A stretch of DNA of 31,222 nucleotides from UBA10908 sp964608965 (GCA_964608965.1 CAZSPZ010000020.1:1-31222); one strand, 5' to 3'; positions 7,479 through 15,932 are shown, numbered from the stretch's first letter. Translations and numbers: made by a program. Notes: generated from the sequence alone by a model not told the origin.

Positions 7479-9017
7479 CTACCTTGCAAAATCCACCGCT
7501 CTTGTTTCCCGTATTACATTGACCTTGATCTGGCCGGGATATTCCAGTTCGCTCTCGATTTTCTGAGATATCTCTCTGGCAAGAAGGGCCATGGCATCGT
7601 CTGCCACATCTTCCGGCCTTGCGATGATACGTATTTCGCGACCCGCCTGTATGGCGAAGGATTTCTCCACGCCGGGCGTTGTGTTTGCGATTTCTTCCAG
7701 CTTCTGAAGACGTTTGATATAGGTGTCCAGCGTTTCTCTTCTGGCGCCCGGTCTTGCCGCCGAAAGCGCGTCTGCGGCAGCTATAAGCACCGCTTCTATG
7801 CTCTTGGGCTCGTAGTCTCCGTGATGAGAAGCCATGCCGTCTATAACGGCTTCGGATTCCTTGTATTTGCGGAGCACATCCATGCCGATGTCCACATGCG
7901 TGCCCTGGATTTCGTGATCCAGCGCCTTGCCGATATCGTGGAGCAGGCCGGCTCTCTGTGCGAGTTTAATGTCCAGACCCAGCTCTCCGGCCATAAGACC
8001 GGACAAATGGGCTACTTCCAGAGAATGCTTTAATACATTCTGTCCGTAGCTTGTGCGGTATTTTAAACGGCCAAGAAGCTTTACCAGTTCCGGATGAAGG
8101 TTATGGATGCCAACTGCGAATGTTGCGGCTTCCCCTTCTTCTTTAATGATGGCGTTTACTTCTTTTTCAGCCTTTTCGACCATTTCCTCTATGCGCGCCG
8201 GATGGATACGACCGTCCACAATGAGTTTTTCCAGAGCAATCCTGGCAATCTCTCTGCGAACAGGATCAAAGCCGGATAATATAACTGCTTCGGGTGTATC
8301 GTCGATGATTAAATCCACCCCGGTGGCCGTTTCTATGGCGCGGATGTTTCTGCCTTCGCGCCCTATAATCCTGCCTTTCATATCGTCGGATGGCAGGGGG
8401 ACCACGGAAACCGTGGTCTCGGCCACATGATCTGCGGCACAGCGCTGAATGGCACCGGTGATAATTTCTTTTGCCTTGCGATCGCCCTCTTCTTTGGCTT
8501 TGGACTCTATATCTTTAATCATAATAGAGGCTTCGTGACGGACTTCCTTTTCGATATTGGCCAGCAAAAGTTGCTTAGCCTCGTCTGCGGTACATCCCGA
8601 AATACGCTCCAATTCGTGGATTTGTCTTTCTATAAAGGTGTCTATTTCCTTTTCTTTTTCCAGCAGCGACTGCTGCTTCTTGGCAATATTGTCCTCTTTA
8701 TGCTCTAAAGCCTCCAGTTTGTGATCGACTGTCTCTTCTTTTTGAATCAGGCGCCTTTCGGATTTTTGTATTTCCGCTCTGCGCTCGCGGACATCTTTTT
8801 CCGCTTCGGTTCTTACTCTGTGGGCTTCTTCTTTCGCTTCGATTACAATTTCTTTTTTAATAGTTGCTGAACGGTTTTCTGCATCCAAGATCATATTCTT
8901 GGCCATGGTCTCGGCACTGCCGATCGTCTTCTCGGCTTTGTTTTTTCGGATCAGATATCCGACGAGTGTGCCGATGATCAGAGCAGCGATACTAACGACG
9001 ATTTCTAAGGGTCCTAT
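7479..9017 (-). CDS. rny: Ribonuclease Y, membrane-anchored endoribonuclease, with a probable ATA start codon
   Basis: RNase Y starts bulk mRNA decay from the membrane. Domains in order are an N-terminal membrane helix, a long charged coiled coil, a KH domain (GRIIGREGRNIRAIE) and an HD domain (LLHDIGKALDHE) with a C-terminal tail. The first standard start, ATG at 8906, gives 475 residues and no membrane anchor. In frame upstream, however, the DNA encodes GPLEIVVSIAALIIGTLVGY and then IRKNKAEK, an evident anchor, with no ATG, GTG or TTG before an in-frame stop. AGGAGGTG stands seven bases before an ATA at 9017-9015. Initiation there gives 512 residues, the usual RNase Y length. I chose that start; 8906 is the conservative alternative. 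A consensus promoter lies upstream and a terminator downstream. Confidence 0.85.
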   Translation of the reverse strand: MGPLEIVVSIAALIIGTLVGYLIRKNKAEKTIGSAETMAKNMILDAENRSATIKKEIVIEAKEEAHRVRTEAEKDVRERRAEIQKSERRLIQKEETVDHKLEALEHKEDNIAKKQQSLLEKEKEIDTFIERQIHELERISGCTADEAKQLLLANIEKEVRHEASIMIKDIESKAKEEGDRKAKEIITGAIQRCAADHVAETTVSVVPLPSDDMKGRIIGREGRNIRAIETATGVDLIIDDTPEAVILSGFDPVRREIARIALEKLIVDGRIHPARIEEMVEKAEKEVNAIIKEEGEAATFAVGIHNLHPELVKLLGRLKYRTSYGQNVLKHSLEVAHLSGLMAGELGLDIKLAQRAGLLHDIGKALDHEIQGTHVDIGMDVLRKYKESEAVIDGMASHHGDYEPKSIEAVLIAAADALSAARPGARRETLDTYIKRLQKLEEIANTTPGVEKSFAIQAGREIRIIARPEDVADDAMALLAREISQKIESELEYPGQIKVNVIRETRAVDFAR

Positions 9018-9147
9018 AGTAACACACCTCCTCTGTGGTATTTACTTACACCTGTAAACAGGGTAAAACAATCTTCTTAACGCTAAAATTCTTATATAAA
9101 ATCTTATTCATTACAGAAAATCCTGCTGATATAACAAATCTAACTAT

Positions 9148-9175
9148 ATTATAATATATTGTATGTTTCTGTCAA
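9148..9175 (-). promoter_or_regulatory. Consensus sigma-70/sigma-A promoter of rny
   Basis: Minus-strand TTGACA (9175-9170), a 16-bp A/T-rich spacer and TATAAT (9153-9148) lie in the 253-base gap between minD and rny. The predicted leader is about 125 bases long. The rest of the gap holds only a weak AAGC/GCTT hairpin with a T-run right after minD, which might be a poor terminator. Confidence 0.85.
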
Positions 9176-9270
9176 GGTTAACCCTACCATATGTAGTAGG
9201 TTTCCGATAAAAATCAAGTGTCAACCAAACGTCTTTTAGCAGGCGCAAGAAGAAGAAAAAAGCTGCTTGC

Positions 9271-9990
9271 TTAACCAAACAGCCTTTCGCCCATCGTGTC
9301 GAAATTTTTCGCAATGTACGTATCTCGTTTGCACACGACAGGATAGCCTCTGTTGTTTGCGATATGAATGTTTTCGTCGTATTGGATGATGCCCGCTATG
9401 GGAATACGGAAAATATCGGCAATCTCTCCCAGGTCCGGCACCATGTTTTTACCGAAAAGCTCGGGTTTTACCATGTTGACGACATAGCAACGATTTTCTA
9501 TGCCAAAATCCTGCAGCTTGCGATCCACCATGTCGCCGTTTCGAACAGCGCTGTAGTCCGGGGAAATCATAATGATGGCGCGATCCGCCCCTGCCGAACA
9601 CAACCGGAGATTATCGCCCACACCGACCGGTCCGTCGATCAGGATAATGTCGAAATTCTCCCGAAGCTTGTCGCAAAGCGCTTTCATCTGGTCGGGCGCC
9701 ACGTCGAACGCTTCTTTGTATTGAGCCGCGGACAGCAGGTATAAATCGGGGAACCGAATGTCCCTGATTAAAGCTTTTCGTATATTGCATACACCGGAAA
9801 CAACATCTTCGACATCAAAAAGGACTTCGTTTTCCAAACCCAGATAAATGTCCAGGTTTCGAAGTCCCATGTTTAAATCAACCACAACAACCTTGGCACC
9901 GTGAAGGGCCAAAGTCGCGCCTAAATTTGCTGTAAATGTCGTTTTACCTACTCCACCTTTTCCCGATGCGAGTAAGATTACCTCTCCCAT
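9271..9990 (-). CDS. minD: MinD-like septum-site ATPase (ParA/MinD family)
   Basis: The 239-residue protein opens with the deviant Walker A motif GKGGVGKTT (residues 10-18, signature Lys11), followed by VVVVDLNMGLRNLDIYLG and the Walker B-like IILIDGPVGVGDN. These match MinD, a membrane-cycling ATPase that positions division proteins. It is about 25 residues shorter than Bacillus MinD, and the C-terminal membrane-targeting helix is poor: the protein ends FDTMGERLFG. No minC or minE is adjacent. It follows maf and radC in the order known from Bacillus (maf-radC-mreBCD-minCD), but the genes between are missing. The ATG has only a weak ribosome binding site. An FlhG-like role is possible, but no flagellar gene is in view. 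Confidence 0.82.
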   Translation of the reverse strand: MGEVILLASGKGGVGKTTFTANLGATLALHGAKVVVVDLNMGLRNLDIYLGLENEVLFDVEDVVSGVCNIRKALIRDIRFPDLYLLSAAQYKEAFDVAPDQMKALCDKLRENFDIILIDGPVGVGDNLRLCSAGADRAIIMISPDYSAVRNGDMVDRKLQDFGIENRCYVVNMVKPELFGKNMVPDLGEIADIFRIPIAGIIQYDENIHIANNRGYPVVCKRDTYIAKNFDTMGERLFG

Positions 9991-10181
9991 TGTTTACCCG
10001 ATACACGCTTTCTTTTTTTAATGTGTCCTTCCATTTTACCACTTCATTGCCGAATGGGAAAGGACTTCCCAAGGATTCACGTTAAAATATTTTTCTGCCA
10101 TTTTCCGGCCAAAGCGACGCTGAAAATTTCTTGATTTACTTAAACAGGCAGAGCAGCCTTGGCGATTTTTAGGCCTTAGGA

Positions 10182-10883
10182 CTAAAGTTGCCCCTGTTGC
10201 TTTAGGCTGATATACTTGCCGTCGCCTATCAATATGTGGTCAAGCACCTGAATGCCCAGTATTTTTCCGGCTTCCTGCAATTGATGCGTCGTCGTAAAGT
10301 CCGAAGGACTCGGCGTCGGATCGCCGCTTGGATGATTGTGCACAAGGATGACGGCGTGCGCGCCCTTTTTAACAGCATTCTGAAAAACTTCTCTTGGGTG
10401 CGCGCCCGAGGAGTTCAGGCCGCCTATGGAAATTTCATCCTTCATGATCACTTCGTTTTTTACGTTCAGCAAAGCCACGCGAAACACCTCTTTCTTAAGG
10501 TATCGCATCTCTTCCATAAACAGCGCCGCCACCTGGTCGGGTGTATCCACCTGAACGCGGTTTTCTTTCGGGCTGACGGCAATGCGGCGGCCAAGCTCCA
10601 TAGCGGCCACTATTTGACAAGCTTTCGCTTTTCCTATGCCGTTTACCGCCTGAAATTCTTCCGGTTGATAAGAAGCAAGCTTGGAAAGACTTCCCTGTTC
10701 CAAAGATAATACGCGCCCGGCAAGAACGAGGGCGGATTCCTCTCTCGTGCCGCTGGCGATCAGCACAGCTAAAAGTTCTGCATTGGAGAGATTGCAAACT
10801 CCCCCCGAAAATATTTTTTCTCTGGGGAGCTCGCTTCTTGGAAGTTCTCTCAACATGGGACCTTGATGATTTTTTATATACAT
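10182..10883 (-). CDS. radC: RadC family JAB/MPN+ metalloprotein
   Basis: This is a 233-residue member of the RadC family (UPF0758). An N-terminal helix-hairpin-helix-like region contains VNGIGKAKACQIVAAMELG. A C-terminal JAB1/MPN+ domain carries the zinc-ligand signature HNHPSGDPTPSPSD (H182, H184, D195). The family is named for an old DNA repair assignment that has been withdrawn; the true function is uncertain. The start at 10883 is supported by GGAG six bases upstream, with 31 bases between it and the maf stop codon, so the genes are probably co-transcribed. Position after maf is conserved in Firmicutes. About 190 bases without a recognisable gene separate it from minD. Confidence 0.92.
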   Translation of the reverse strand: MYIKNHQGPMLRELPRSELPREKIFSGGVCNLSNAELLAVLIASGTREESALVLAGRVLSLEQGSLSKLASYQPEEFQAVNGIGKAKACQIVAAMELGRRIAVSPKENRVQVDTPDQVAALFMEEMRYLKKEVFRVALLNVKNEVIMKDEISIGGLNSSGAHPREVFQNAVKKGAHAVILVHNHPSGDPTPSPSDFTTTHQLQEAGKILGIQVLDHILIGDGKYISLKQQGQL

Positions 10884-10914
10884 GGTTGCTCCGTTTCCGA
10901 AGCTCCCGTTCCCT

Positions 10915-11505
10915 TTATTTTAATGCAAGCCCATAAGAACACAGCTCCTGCTGAATCTTAGCCAGGGGGAAACCGATGACATTGTCCAAGGGCCCCTGCG
11001 TATGATCCACATAGGGCGCAAAACCCCCTTGAATGGCATAGGCGCCCGCTTTGTCCATGGGTTCGCCTGTCGCGATATAAGCTTCAATATCCTGCTTTGT
11101 GTATTCTTTGAAATACACATCGGTCGTTTCATAAAATACACGGCGAAGCTGCTTCTCTGTCCCAAGCATACAAACTCCGCTGTAGACCGTATGACGGCGG
11201 CCGGACAGGAAAGTCAAAATTTCGAAAGCCTCCTTTTCAGATTGCGGCTTTCCTATGACTCTGTCCGCATAGACAATCGTGTCTGCAGAAAGAAGAAGAG
11301 ATTGACTTAAGTCGTCCCCTTCCCCAAGGAGCTGCGCTTCCGCAGCCAAAGCTTTTTTAAGCGCAAGGCTCATGACCAGTTGCTCCGGCAGAAGAGAAAG
11401 CTGTGTTTCCTCTTCTACATCCGGTTTTATAATGAACGGGGCTATCCCGAGATCCTCCAGCATTTTTATACGCCTTGGAGAACCGGAAGCCAGTATGATT
11501 CGCAT
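10915..11505 (-). CDS. maf: Maf family nucleoside triphosphate pyrophosphatase
   Basis: Maf proteins hydrolyse dTTP, UTP and modified nucleotides to monophosphates and have been linked to septum formation. The 196-residue protein begins MRIILASGSPRRIKMLEDLG, the family's phosphate-binding signature. It continues with LLSADTIVYADRVIGKP (catalytic Asp and metal site), FLSGRRHTVYSGV and a C-terminal DNVIGFPL. I place the start at 11505, where AGGA lies six bases upstream. An ATG at 11520 would add five residues but sits one base after the previous stop codon without a binding site. It lies between the FrlC-like gene and radC in one transcription unit. Confidence 0.92.
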   Translation of the reverse strand: MRIILASGSPRRIKMLEDLGIAPFIIKPDVEEETQLSLLPEQLVMSLALKKALAAEAQLLGEGDDLSQSLLLSADTIVYADRVIGKPQSEKEAFEILTFLSGRRHTVYSGVCMLGTEKQLRRVFYETTDVYFKEYTKQDIEAYIATGEPMDKAGAYAIQGGFAPYVDHTQGPLDNVIGFPLAKIQQELCSYGLALK

Positions 11506-11521
11506 GTTTTGTCCTGTCATG

Positions 11522-12340
11522 TTACTTCAGCATCGCCCTTACGTTATCGATGGCTTTTTTCGCATACATTCTGGGCTCTCTGATGTATGCGGTTACGAGT
11601 TCTATCGTTGCGGTGCCCTCGTAGTTCATGCTTTTAAGCTCCTGCATCATCTGTTCAAACGGCATGATTCCTTCGCCGGGAAGGACATGCGTTTCGCTGG
11701 AGCCTGTGGAATCGACGATGTGCATGTGCTGCATCTTATCGCCCAGCTTATCGAAATAAGCAAACACGCTTTCGTCCTGCACGAAGGGCGCCACGATATC
11801 CAGCATACCCACCAAATGCTCGGAAGGAACTCTTCTGAACAGTTCCACCAGATCGTTGGCATTTTTAAGCACATTCGTTTCCCAAGGCGTCGTGGTTTCC
11901 ATCAGGATCTTGTGGCCGATGCTTTCTGCGTAATCCGTCAACTCCTTGATTGTTTTTACAAGCCTTGTCCAAATTTCCTCGTATGTCGCATAATAACCGG
12001 CGTGGCCCGTGCTGACCAAAGTCCAGTCTGCGCCCATCATTTTGCTCATGTCCATGCTGAGCTTAAGATATTCGACAGCTTCGCGTCTTTGCGATTCGGA
12101 GCCCATCATGTAATTGTACGGGTAATTGTTCGCTTCCGGAGAGTAGCCCTTAATCGGCATCTGATATTTATCCGACAGTCGAAGGATATGATTGATGTCG
12201 CCGTTTTTTAAATCCGGCGCATAGGAACAAGGTCTTCCGCCCCAAAGCTCCACATAATCGTAACCGAAGCGCTTTGCATCTTCGAAGGCATGCTCCAGGG
12301 GATTTCTCTGATAACCCGATGTAAACAATCCAATCAACAT
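11522..12340 (-). CDS. FrlC-like sugar isomerase/epimerase (fructoselysine 3-epimerase type TIM barrel)
   Basis: The 272-residue protein is a xylose isomerase-like (AP endonuclease 2 family) TIM barrel. From memory it resembles E. coli FrlC along its whole length: LFTSGYQRNPLEHAF, VELWGGRPCSYAPDLK, QMPIKGYSPEANNYPYN, HMHIVDS, LPGEGIMPF and ATIELVTAYIREPRMYA. Likely metal ligands are the Glu in LMETTTPWETN, the Asp in GMLDIVAP, the His in HMHIVDS and the Glu in TIELV. FrlC interconverts fructoselysine and psicoselysine. The partner genes frlB and frlD are not here, so the substrate is open. The start at 12340 has GAGAGG seven bases upstream; an upstream TTG at 12370 is less likely. It heads the maf-radC unit. 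Confidence 0.8.
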   Translation of the reverse strand: MLIGLFTSGYQRNPLEHAFEDAKRFGYDYVELWGGRPCSYAPDLKNGDINHILRLSDKYQMPIKGYSPEANNYPYNYMMGSESQRREAVEYLKLSMDMSKMMGADWTLVSTGHAGYYATYEEIWTRLVKTIKELTDYAESIGHKILMETTTPWETNVLKNANDLVELFRRVPSEHLVGMLDIVAPFVQDESVFAYFDKLGDKMQHMHIVDSTGSSETHVLPGEGIMPFEQMMQELKSMNYEGTATIELVTAYIREPRMYAKKAIDNVRAMLK

Positions 12341-12405
12341 GTCCTGTCCTCTCTTTCTGTCTGACGGCAATCGCAGGAAATCTGCTCACAAAAATAGTTG
12401 TCATA

Positions 12406-12414
12406 ATTATAGCA
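12406..12414 (-). promoter_or_regulatory. Extended -10 promoter for the epimerase-maf-radC unit
   Basis: Minus-strand TGCTATAAT is a complete TGn-extended -10 element. No good -35 is visible, which extended -10 promoters tolerate. It lies 65 bases before the start codon in the divergent intergenic region. Confidence 0.55.
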
Positions 12415-12457
12415 TAAATGAATAGGCGCCGCTCTTCCTTTTCCCGAATTTAAGTTG

Positions 12458-12463
12458 TATAAT
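12458..12463 (+). promoter_or_regulatory. Candidate -10 box of the DUF1015 gene
   Basis: TATAAT occurs 31 bases before the ATG at 12495 in A/T-rich sequence. A matching -35 at 17 bp is not recognisable, so the call rests on position and on the perfect hexamer. Confidence 0.4.
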
Positions 12464-12494
12464 TAGTTTTATTTTCCACAAGAAAGGGACAACT

Positions 12495-13742
12495 ATGGCA
12501 AAATTTATTCCGTTTAAAATCATTCATCCCAGAGAAGATCTGGCCGAAAAGGTCTGTTCTCTTCCCTACGATGTCATGAATCAAGAAGAAGCAAAAAAAA
12601 TGGCAGAGGGCAATCCTTACAGTTTTCTCCACGTCTGCCGTTCCGAAATAGATTTACCGGCCGGCACGGACCCCTACTCCATGGAAGTTTACGAAAAGGC
12701 AAGAGACAACATGCACTCGTGGCTTTCAGAGGGTCTTTTCATCAAAGAAGAACAGCCCTGCTACATGATTTATTCTCAAACCATGAACAAAAGAACCCAG
12801 ACCGGTGTCGTGGGCTGTATCAGCGTGGATGACTACAACAACAATGTAGTGCGCAAGCACGAAGTAACGCGCAAAGAAAAAGAGCTGGATCGCACAAACC
12901 ACTTTGATGTTTGCGATGCGAACACAGAGCCTGTGTTCCTTACCTATCGAAGCACGCAGGTGATCGACTGCATGGTGAAAGATTGGATGAAAGAAAACGA
13001 TCCGATTTATGATTTTAAGACGTCTGACGGCGTCGGCCATACGGTTTGGCTTATCAATAACCCGGACGCTGTGGAAGTGCTGGACATGAGCTTCGAGGAC
13101 GTTCCTCTTGTCTATATCGCAGACGGCCATCATCGCGCCGCTTCTGCCGCCTCGGTAGCAAAAAAACGCAGGCAAAACGGAACGCCCAAAGGGAATGAAC
13201 CATACAACTTTTTTATGGCCGTTTGTTTTCCTGAATTCGATCTGGAAATCATGGATTACAATCGAGTGGTCCTGGACTTGAACGGCCTTTCGGAAGATCA
13301 ATTTCTGGAAGCGGTTAAAACGGCCGGATTCGATGTAGCCAAAGTAAAAAGCACCATCAGAAAGCCGGAAGAAAAGCATTCGTTTGCCGCTTACCTGAAA
13401 GGTCAATGGTACATTCTGAAAGCGCAAAAGACCATCGTAAGCGACGATGTGATCGCAGGACTGGATGTATCGCTCCTGCAGGATAAAATTCTGAATCCGA
13501 TCCTTGGAATACAGGACCCCAGAGTGGACAAGCGCATCGACTTTGTGGGCGGCATCCGCGGCCTGAAAGAGCTGGAACGCCGCGTAAACAGCGGCTCCGC
13601 CGCTGTTGCATTTGCCCTTTGCCCCGTCAGCATGGACGAACTTTTAGACGTGGCAGACGCCGGGCAAATTATGCCGCCCAAGTCCACCTGGTTCGAACCG
13701 AAACTCGGCAGCGGATTGTTCGTGCACTCGCTCAAAGACTAA
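12495..13742 (+). CDS. DUF1015 family protein
   Basis: The 415-residue protein matches the DUF1015 family, whose members are about 400 residues and mostly uncharacterised. Recognisable features are the N-terminal PFKIIHPREDLAEKVCSLPYDVM, KHEVTRKEKELDRTNHF, YIADGHHRAASA in the middle and CPVSMDELLDVADAGQIMPPKSTWF near the C-terminus, followed by PKLGSGLFVH. The conserved YDV, DGHHR and MPPKST motifs suggest a phosphate- or nucleotide-handling enzyme, but this is inference only. In other Clostridia relatives often sit beside serine biosynthesis genes; here the gene is alone between its own likely promoter and a terminator. AGAAAGGGA supports the start. Confidence 0.85.
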   Translation: MAKFIPFKIIHPREDLAEKVCSLPYDVMNQEEAKKMAEGNPYSFLHVCRSEIDLPAGTDPYSMEVYEKARDNMHSWLSEGLFIKEEQPCYMIYSQTMNKRTQTGVVGCISVDDYNNNVVRKHEVTRKEKELDRTNHFDVCDANTEPVFLTYRSTQVIDCMVKDWMKENDPIYDFKTSDGVGHTVWLINNPDAVEVLDMSFEDVPLVYIADGHHRAASAASVAKKRRQNGTPKGNEPYNFFMAVCFPEFDLEIMDYNRVVLDLNGLSEDQFLEAVKTAGFDVAKVKSTIRKPEEKHSFAAYLKGQWYILKAQKTIVSDDVIAGLDVSLLQDKILNPILGIQDPRVDKRIDFVGGIRGLKELERRVNSGSAAVAFALCPVSMDELLDVADAGQIMPPKSTWFEPKLGSGLFVHSLKD

Positions 13743-13759
13743 TATTTTTGCAGAAATAG

Positions 13760-13791
13760 AAATCACCCCGCTTGCAGTGGGGTGATTTTTT
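13760..13791. terminator. Bidirectional rho-independent terminator
   Basis: Inverted repeat AAATCACCCC (13760-13769) / GGGGTGATTT (13779-13788) with a 9-base loop is followed by a T6 run on the plus strand. It ends the DUF1015 gene, and the A-rich left flank lets it also act on the converging amidohydrolase gene. Confidence 0.88.
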
Positions 13792-13804
13792 ATGAGAAAA
13801 TATT

Positions 13805-15409
13805 TTACGCTTCGTATACGACTTTGCCGTCGCACATGGTCAGCATCACCTTGATGTCTTTGATTTCGTGGGGATCCACGGCGCAGATGTCCTTTTCCAG
13901 CACGACCAGGTCGGCCAGGTTGCCCACTTTTATAGTGCCTTTTACGTTTTCGTCAAAAGAAGCATATGCCGCGTCGTAGGAGAACATGCGAAGCGCATCG
14001 TCTATGGACAGCTTTTCCGAAGGGAGCCAACCGCCCTCGGGTCCGCCCTTCAGTTTTTCTCTCGTTACACCGATCTGAATGTTTTCCAAAACGTCAAAAC
14101 GCTCGACCGGAGCGTCCGATCCTCCCGATGTGGGGATGCCCATGTTGAGCAGCGTCTTCCAGGCGTAGGAAGTGCTTTCTTTTTCCTTGCCGACTCTGGG
14201 CGCAACGATATCCATATCATAACCGGAGAAAACGGGCTGAACCATGGCTTGCATGCCCAACGCTTTCATCCGTTCCAACATGGGATAATCCGTAATCTGA
14301 AGGTGGATAATTCCGTGGCGATGATCTTTCCTCGGGTTCTTTTTTAAAGCATATTCCACGGCATTGATCATCATATCGGATGCCTTATCGCCGATACAAT
14401 GCGTAACGGCCGGAAGCCCCGCATCGTTTGCCAGGCTTACCATTTCGTTCAGCTCATCCTGATTGTGCATCATAATGCCGCGCTCGCCAGGGAGGTCCTT
14501 GTAGTCCTCGCGCATCAATGCAGTTCTTGCGCCAAGGGAACCGTCTTGAAATATCTTAATCGCAGAGACTTTAAAATGTCCGCCGTCAAATTCCTTGTAC
14601 GTGCCGCTGTCCAGAAAAACCTTAAGATCCGCAGGATTTACAAAGCTTGCCTGATTGTTGATCCGCATGTTCAGCTTGCCCTTGGCTTCCAGATTTCTGT
14701 ATGCCGCGCAGATTTTTCTCCAGTCCTTGCCCGGCAAAGACAGGAAGTCATCCGTCTGAACCGTTGTAATGCCGGCTTTGTTCATTCGCTCCACAGCAAA
14801 CAGAATCATATCTTCAATTTCTTCCTGCGAAGGTGGCGTCATAATTTCGTAGCTTATTTTAAGCGCGGCCTCTTTAAACAAGCCTTTGTCCGGTTCGATT
14901 TTATCCATCATCGCAGCCGCTTTGGGATGCGCCAGCAGCATTTCCGTTGCCAGAGAATTTGCAGCGGCGATATGACCGCAAACACGGATAAATATAATGG
15001 GAATCTCGGTGGAAATCTTATCTAAGTCGTCTTTGGTTATAAACCGTTTTTCATCTTCGAACAATTCGTGATTCCAACCCCGGCCAAACAGCCATTTCCC
15101 TTTGGGCCACTCTCCGAAAGAGCCGATATATTCTTTGGCGTTTTCCAGTATTTTCGATAGAGAATTGACGCCGATCAACGGAAATGCCCTATTGATAAAA
15201 GCATAATGGAGAAGATGCATGTGCGAATCGTCGAAGCCCGGCAGAATGCATTTACCTTGCAAGTCCACCTTCACCTCTGCATTGAAAGCTTCCGCTTCTT
15301 TGTTTGTGCCGACAAAAGCGATTTTACCGTCCTCTACGCCGACAGCCTCCGCAACGTCTCTCTTATCGTTCATTGTTCGAACGGTTCCGTTGTAAAATAA
15401 ATAATCCAT
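13805..15409 (-). CDS. YtcJ-like metal-dependent amidohydrolase (Amidohydro_3), copy 1
   Basis: The 534-residue protein belongs to the YtcJ/Amidohydro_3 branch of the amidohydrolase superfamily, which hydrolyses N-acyl or cyclic amide substrates with bound metal. It starts MDYLFYNGTVRTMND, followed by LPGFDDSHMHLLHYA with the HxH metal motif of strand 1. Further candidate ligands are VTHCIGDKASDM, HGIIHLQITD and GGSDAPVERFD. The C-terminal TIKVGNLADLVVLEKDI is the usual beta-sandwich closure. GGAGGTG lies four bases before ATG. A second, clearly related copy lies about 0.6 kb away on the same strand beyond a small insert. No signal peptide is evident, so it is probably cytoplasmic. The substrate cannot be predicted. 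Confidence 0.88.
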   Translation of the reverse strand: MDYLFYNGTVRTMNDKRDVAEAVGVEDGKIAFVGTNKEAEAFNAEVKVDLQGKCILPGFDDSHMHLLHYAFINRAFPLIGVNSLSKILENAKEYIGSFGEWPKGKWLFGRGWNHELFEDEKRFITKDDLDKISTEIPIIFIRVCGHIAAANSLATEMLLAHPKAAAMMDKIEPDKGLFKEAALKISYEIMTPPSQEEIEDMILFAVERMNKAGITTVQTDDFLSLPGKDWRKICAAYRNLEAKGKLNMRINNQASFVNPADLKVFLDSGTYKEFDGGHFKVSAIKIFQDGSLGARTALMREDYKDLPGERGIMMHNQDELNEMVSLANDAGLPAVTHCIGDKASDMMINAVEYALKKNPRKDHRHGIIHLQITDYPMLERMKALGMQAMVQPVFSGYDMDIVAPRVGKEKESTSYAWKTLLNMGIPTSGGSDAPVERFDVLENIQIGVTREKLKGGPEGGWLPSEKLSIDDALRMFSYDAAYASFDENVKGTIKVGNLADLVVLEKDICAVDPHEIKDIKVMLTMCDGKVVYEA

Positions 15410-15522
15410 TCTTCACCTCCAAGTATTCCGTGTTGCCTGTTGCCTCTCTTGCATTTGTATTGTATCATCATATAATTTTATATTCTACTAATAATGTTCT
15501 TTCATATTGTGCACTATATGTG

Positions 15523-15618
15523 TTAACCTACAAATTACATTTACGATTGACATGTAGGTTAAATACGTGTATGCTTACCTTAACCTACAATCACACAAAA
15601 AGTTACAATGTAGGTTAA
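15523..15618 (+). promoter_or_regulatory. Four TTAACCTACA half-sites forming two inverted repeats around a promoter
   Basis: TTAACCTACA occurs at 15523-15532 and 15580-15589, and its exact reverse complement TGTAGGTTAA at 15553-15562 and 15609-15618. They make two successive inverted repeats of 40 and 39 bp. TTGACA (15547-15552), a 17-bp spacer and TATGCT (15570-15575) form a promoter between them. One half-site lies in the spacer and one at the expected transcription start, so a bound protein would block transcription. The last half-site is 17 bases before the ATG of the 98-residue gene. The layout suggests autoregulation, as in toxin-antitoxin or phage-repressor operons. Confidence 0.8.
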
Positions 15619-15635
15619 AAATGTGAGGTGAAAAT

Positions 15636-15932
15636 ATGTCCATTTTAGATAATGTACTTCAAGAAGAATATGAACGGTCAGAAAGAATAAAAAAGGCTAT
15701 GCAGGAAGAATTAAATCACCTGCAAAAGGGATATATTTCCAAAAAAAGAATCAGTAGTAAAGATTATTTTTATTTGCAAAAGCGAGAAGGAAGCAAAATA
15801 GTAGGAAAATATATTGCGCCCGAGGATTTGCCCAATGTTATCAAAGAAGTTGAAAAGCGAAGACAACTTGAAAAATCCATAAAAGATTTAGAACGAAATA
15901 TGAAAAAACTTAGGAGGGTGACAAAGATATGA
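15636..15932 (+). CDS. Small basic helical protein (98 aa), first gene of a broken two-gene operon
   Basis: I do not recognise a named family with certainty. The 98-residue product is highly charged and Lys/Arg-rich. It has an N-terminal helix (to about residue 30), a short beta-like middle KDYFYLQKREGSKIVGKYI, and a C-terminal coiled-coil segment from about residue 70 to 95. Similar small proteins with a YYLQYREGxK-like centre precede nucleotidyltransferase-type genes in other Firmicutes as I recall, which would fit an antitoxin-like role; this is weak. GTGAGGTG lies five bases before ATG. Codon use is much more A/T-rich than the neighbours. Its stop overlaps the next start (ATGA, 15929-15932), so a second protein was once translationally coupled. 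Confidence 0.7.
   Translation: MSILDNVLQEEYERSERIKKAMQEELNHLQKGYISKKRISSKDYFYLQKREGSKIVGKYIAPEDLPNVIKEVEKRRQLEKSIKDLERNMKKLRRVTKI

Noticed and set aside
9191..9270. Strong terminator after minD
   Set aside because: Only a 4-bp AAGC/GCTT stem precedes the T-run; too weak to list as a separate feature.
11372..12211. A 279-codon open frame on the plus strand, opposite maf and the FrlC-like gene
   Set aside because: It runs antisense to two clear genes, has no ribosome binding site, and its product is rich in His, Cys and Arg as expected of a shadow frame.
15523..15618. The four TTAACCTACA copies as a CRISPR array
   Set aside because: The units are 10 bases, alternate in orientation and flank a promoter; there are no spacer-repeat units or cas genes.
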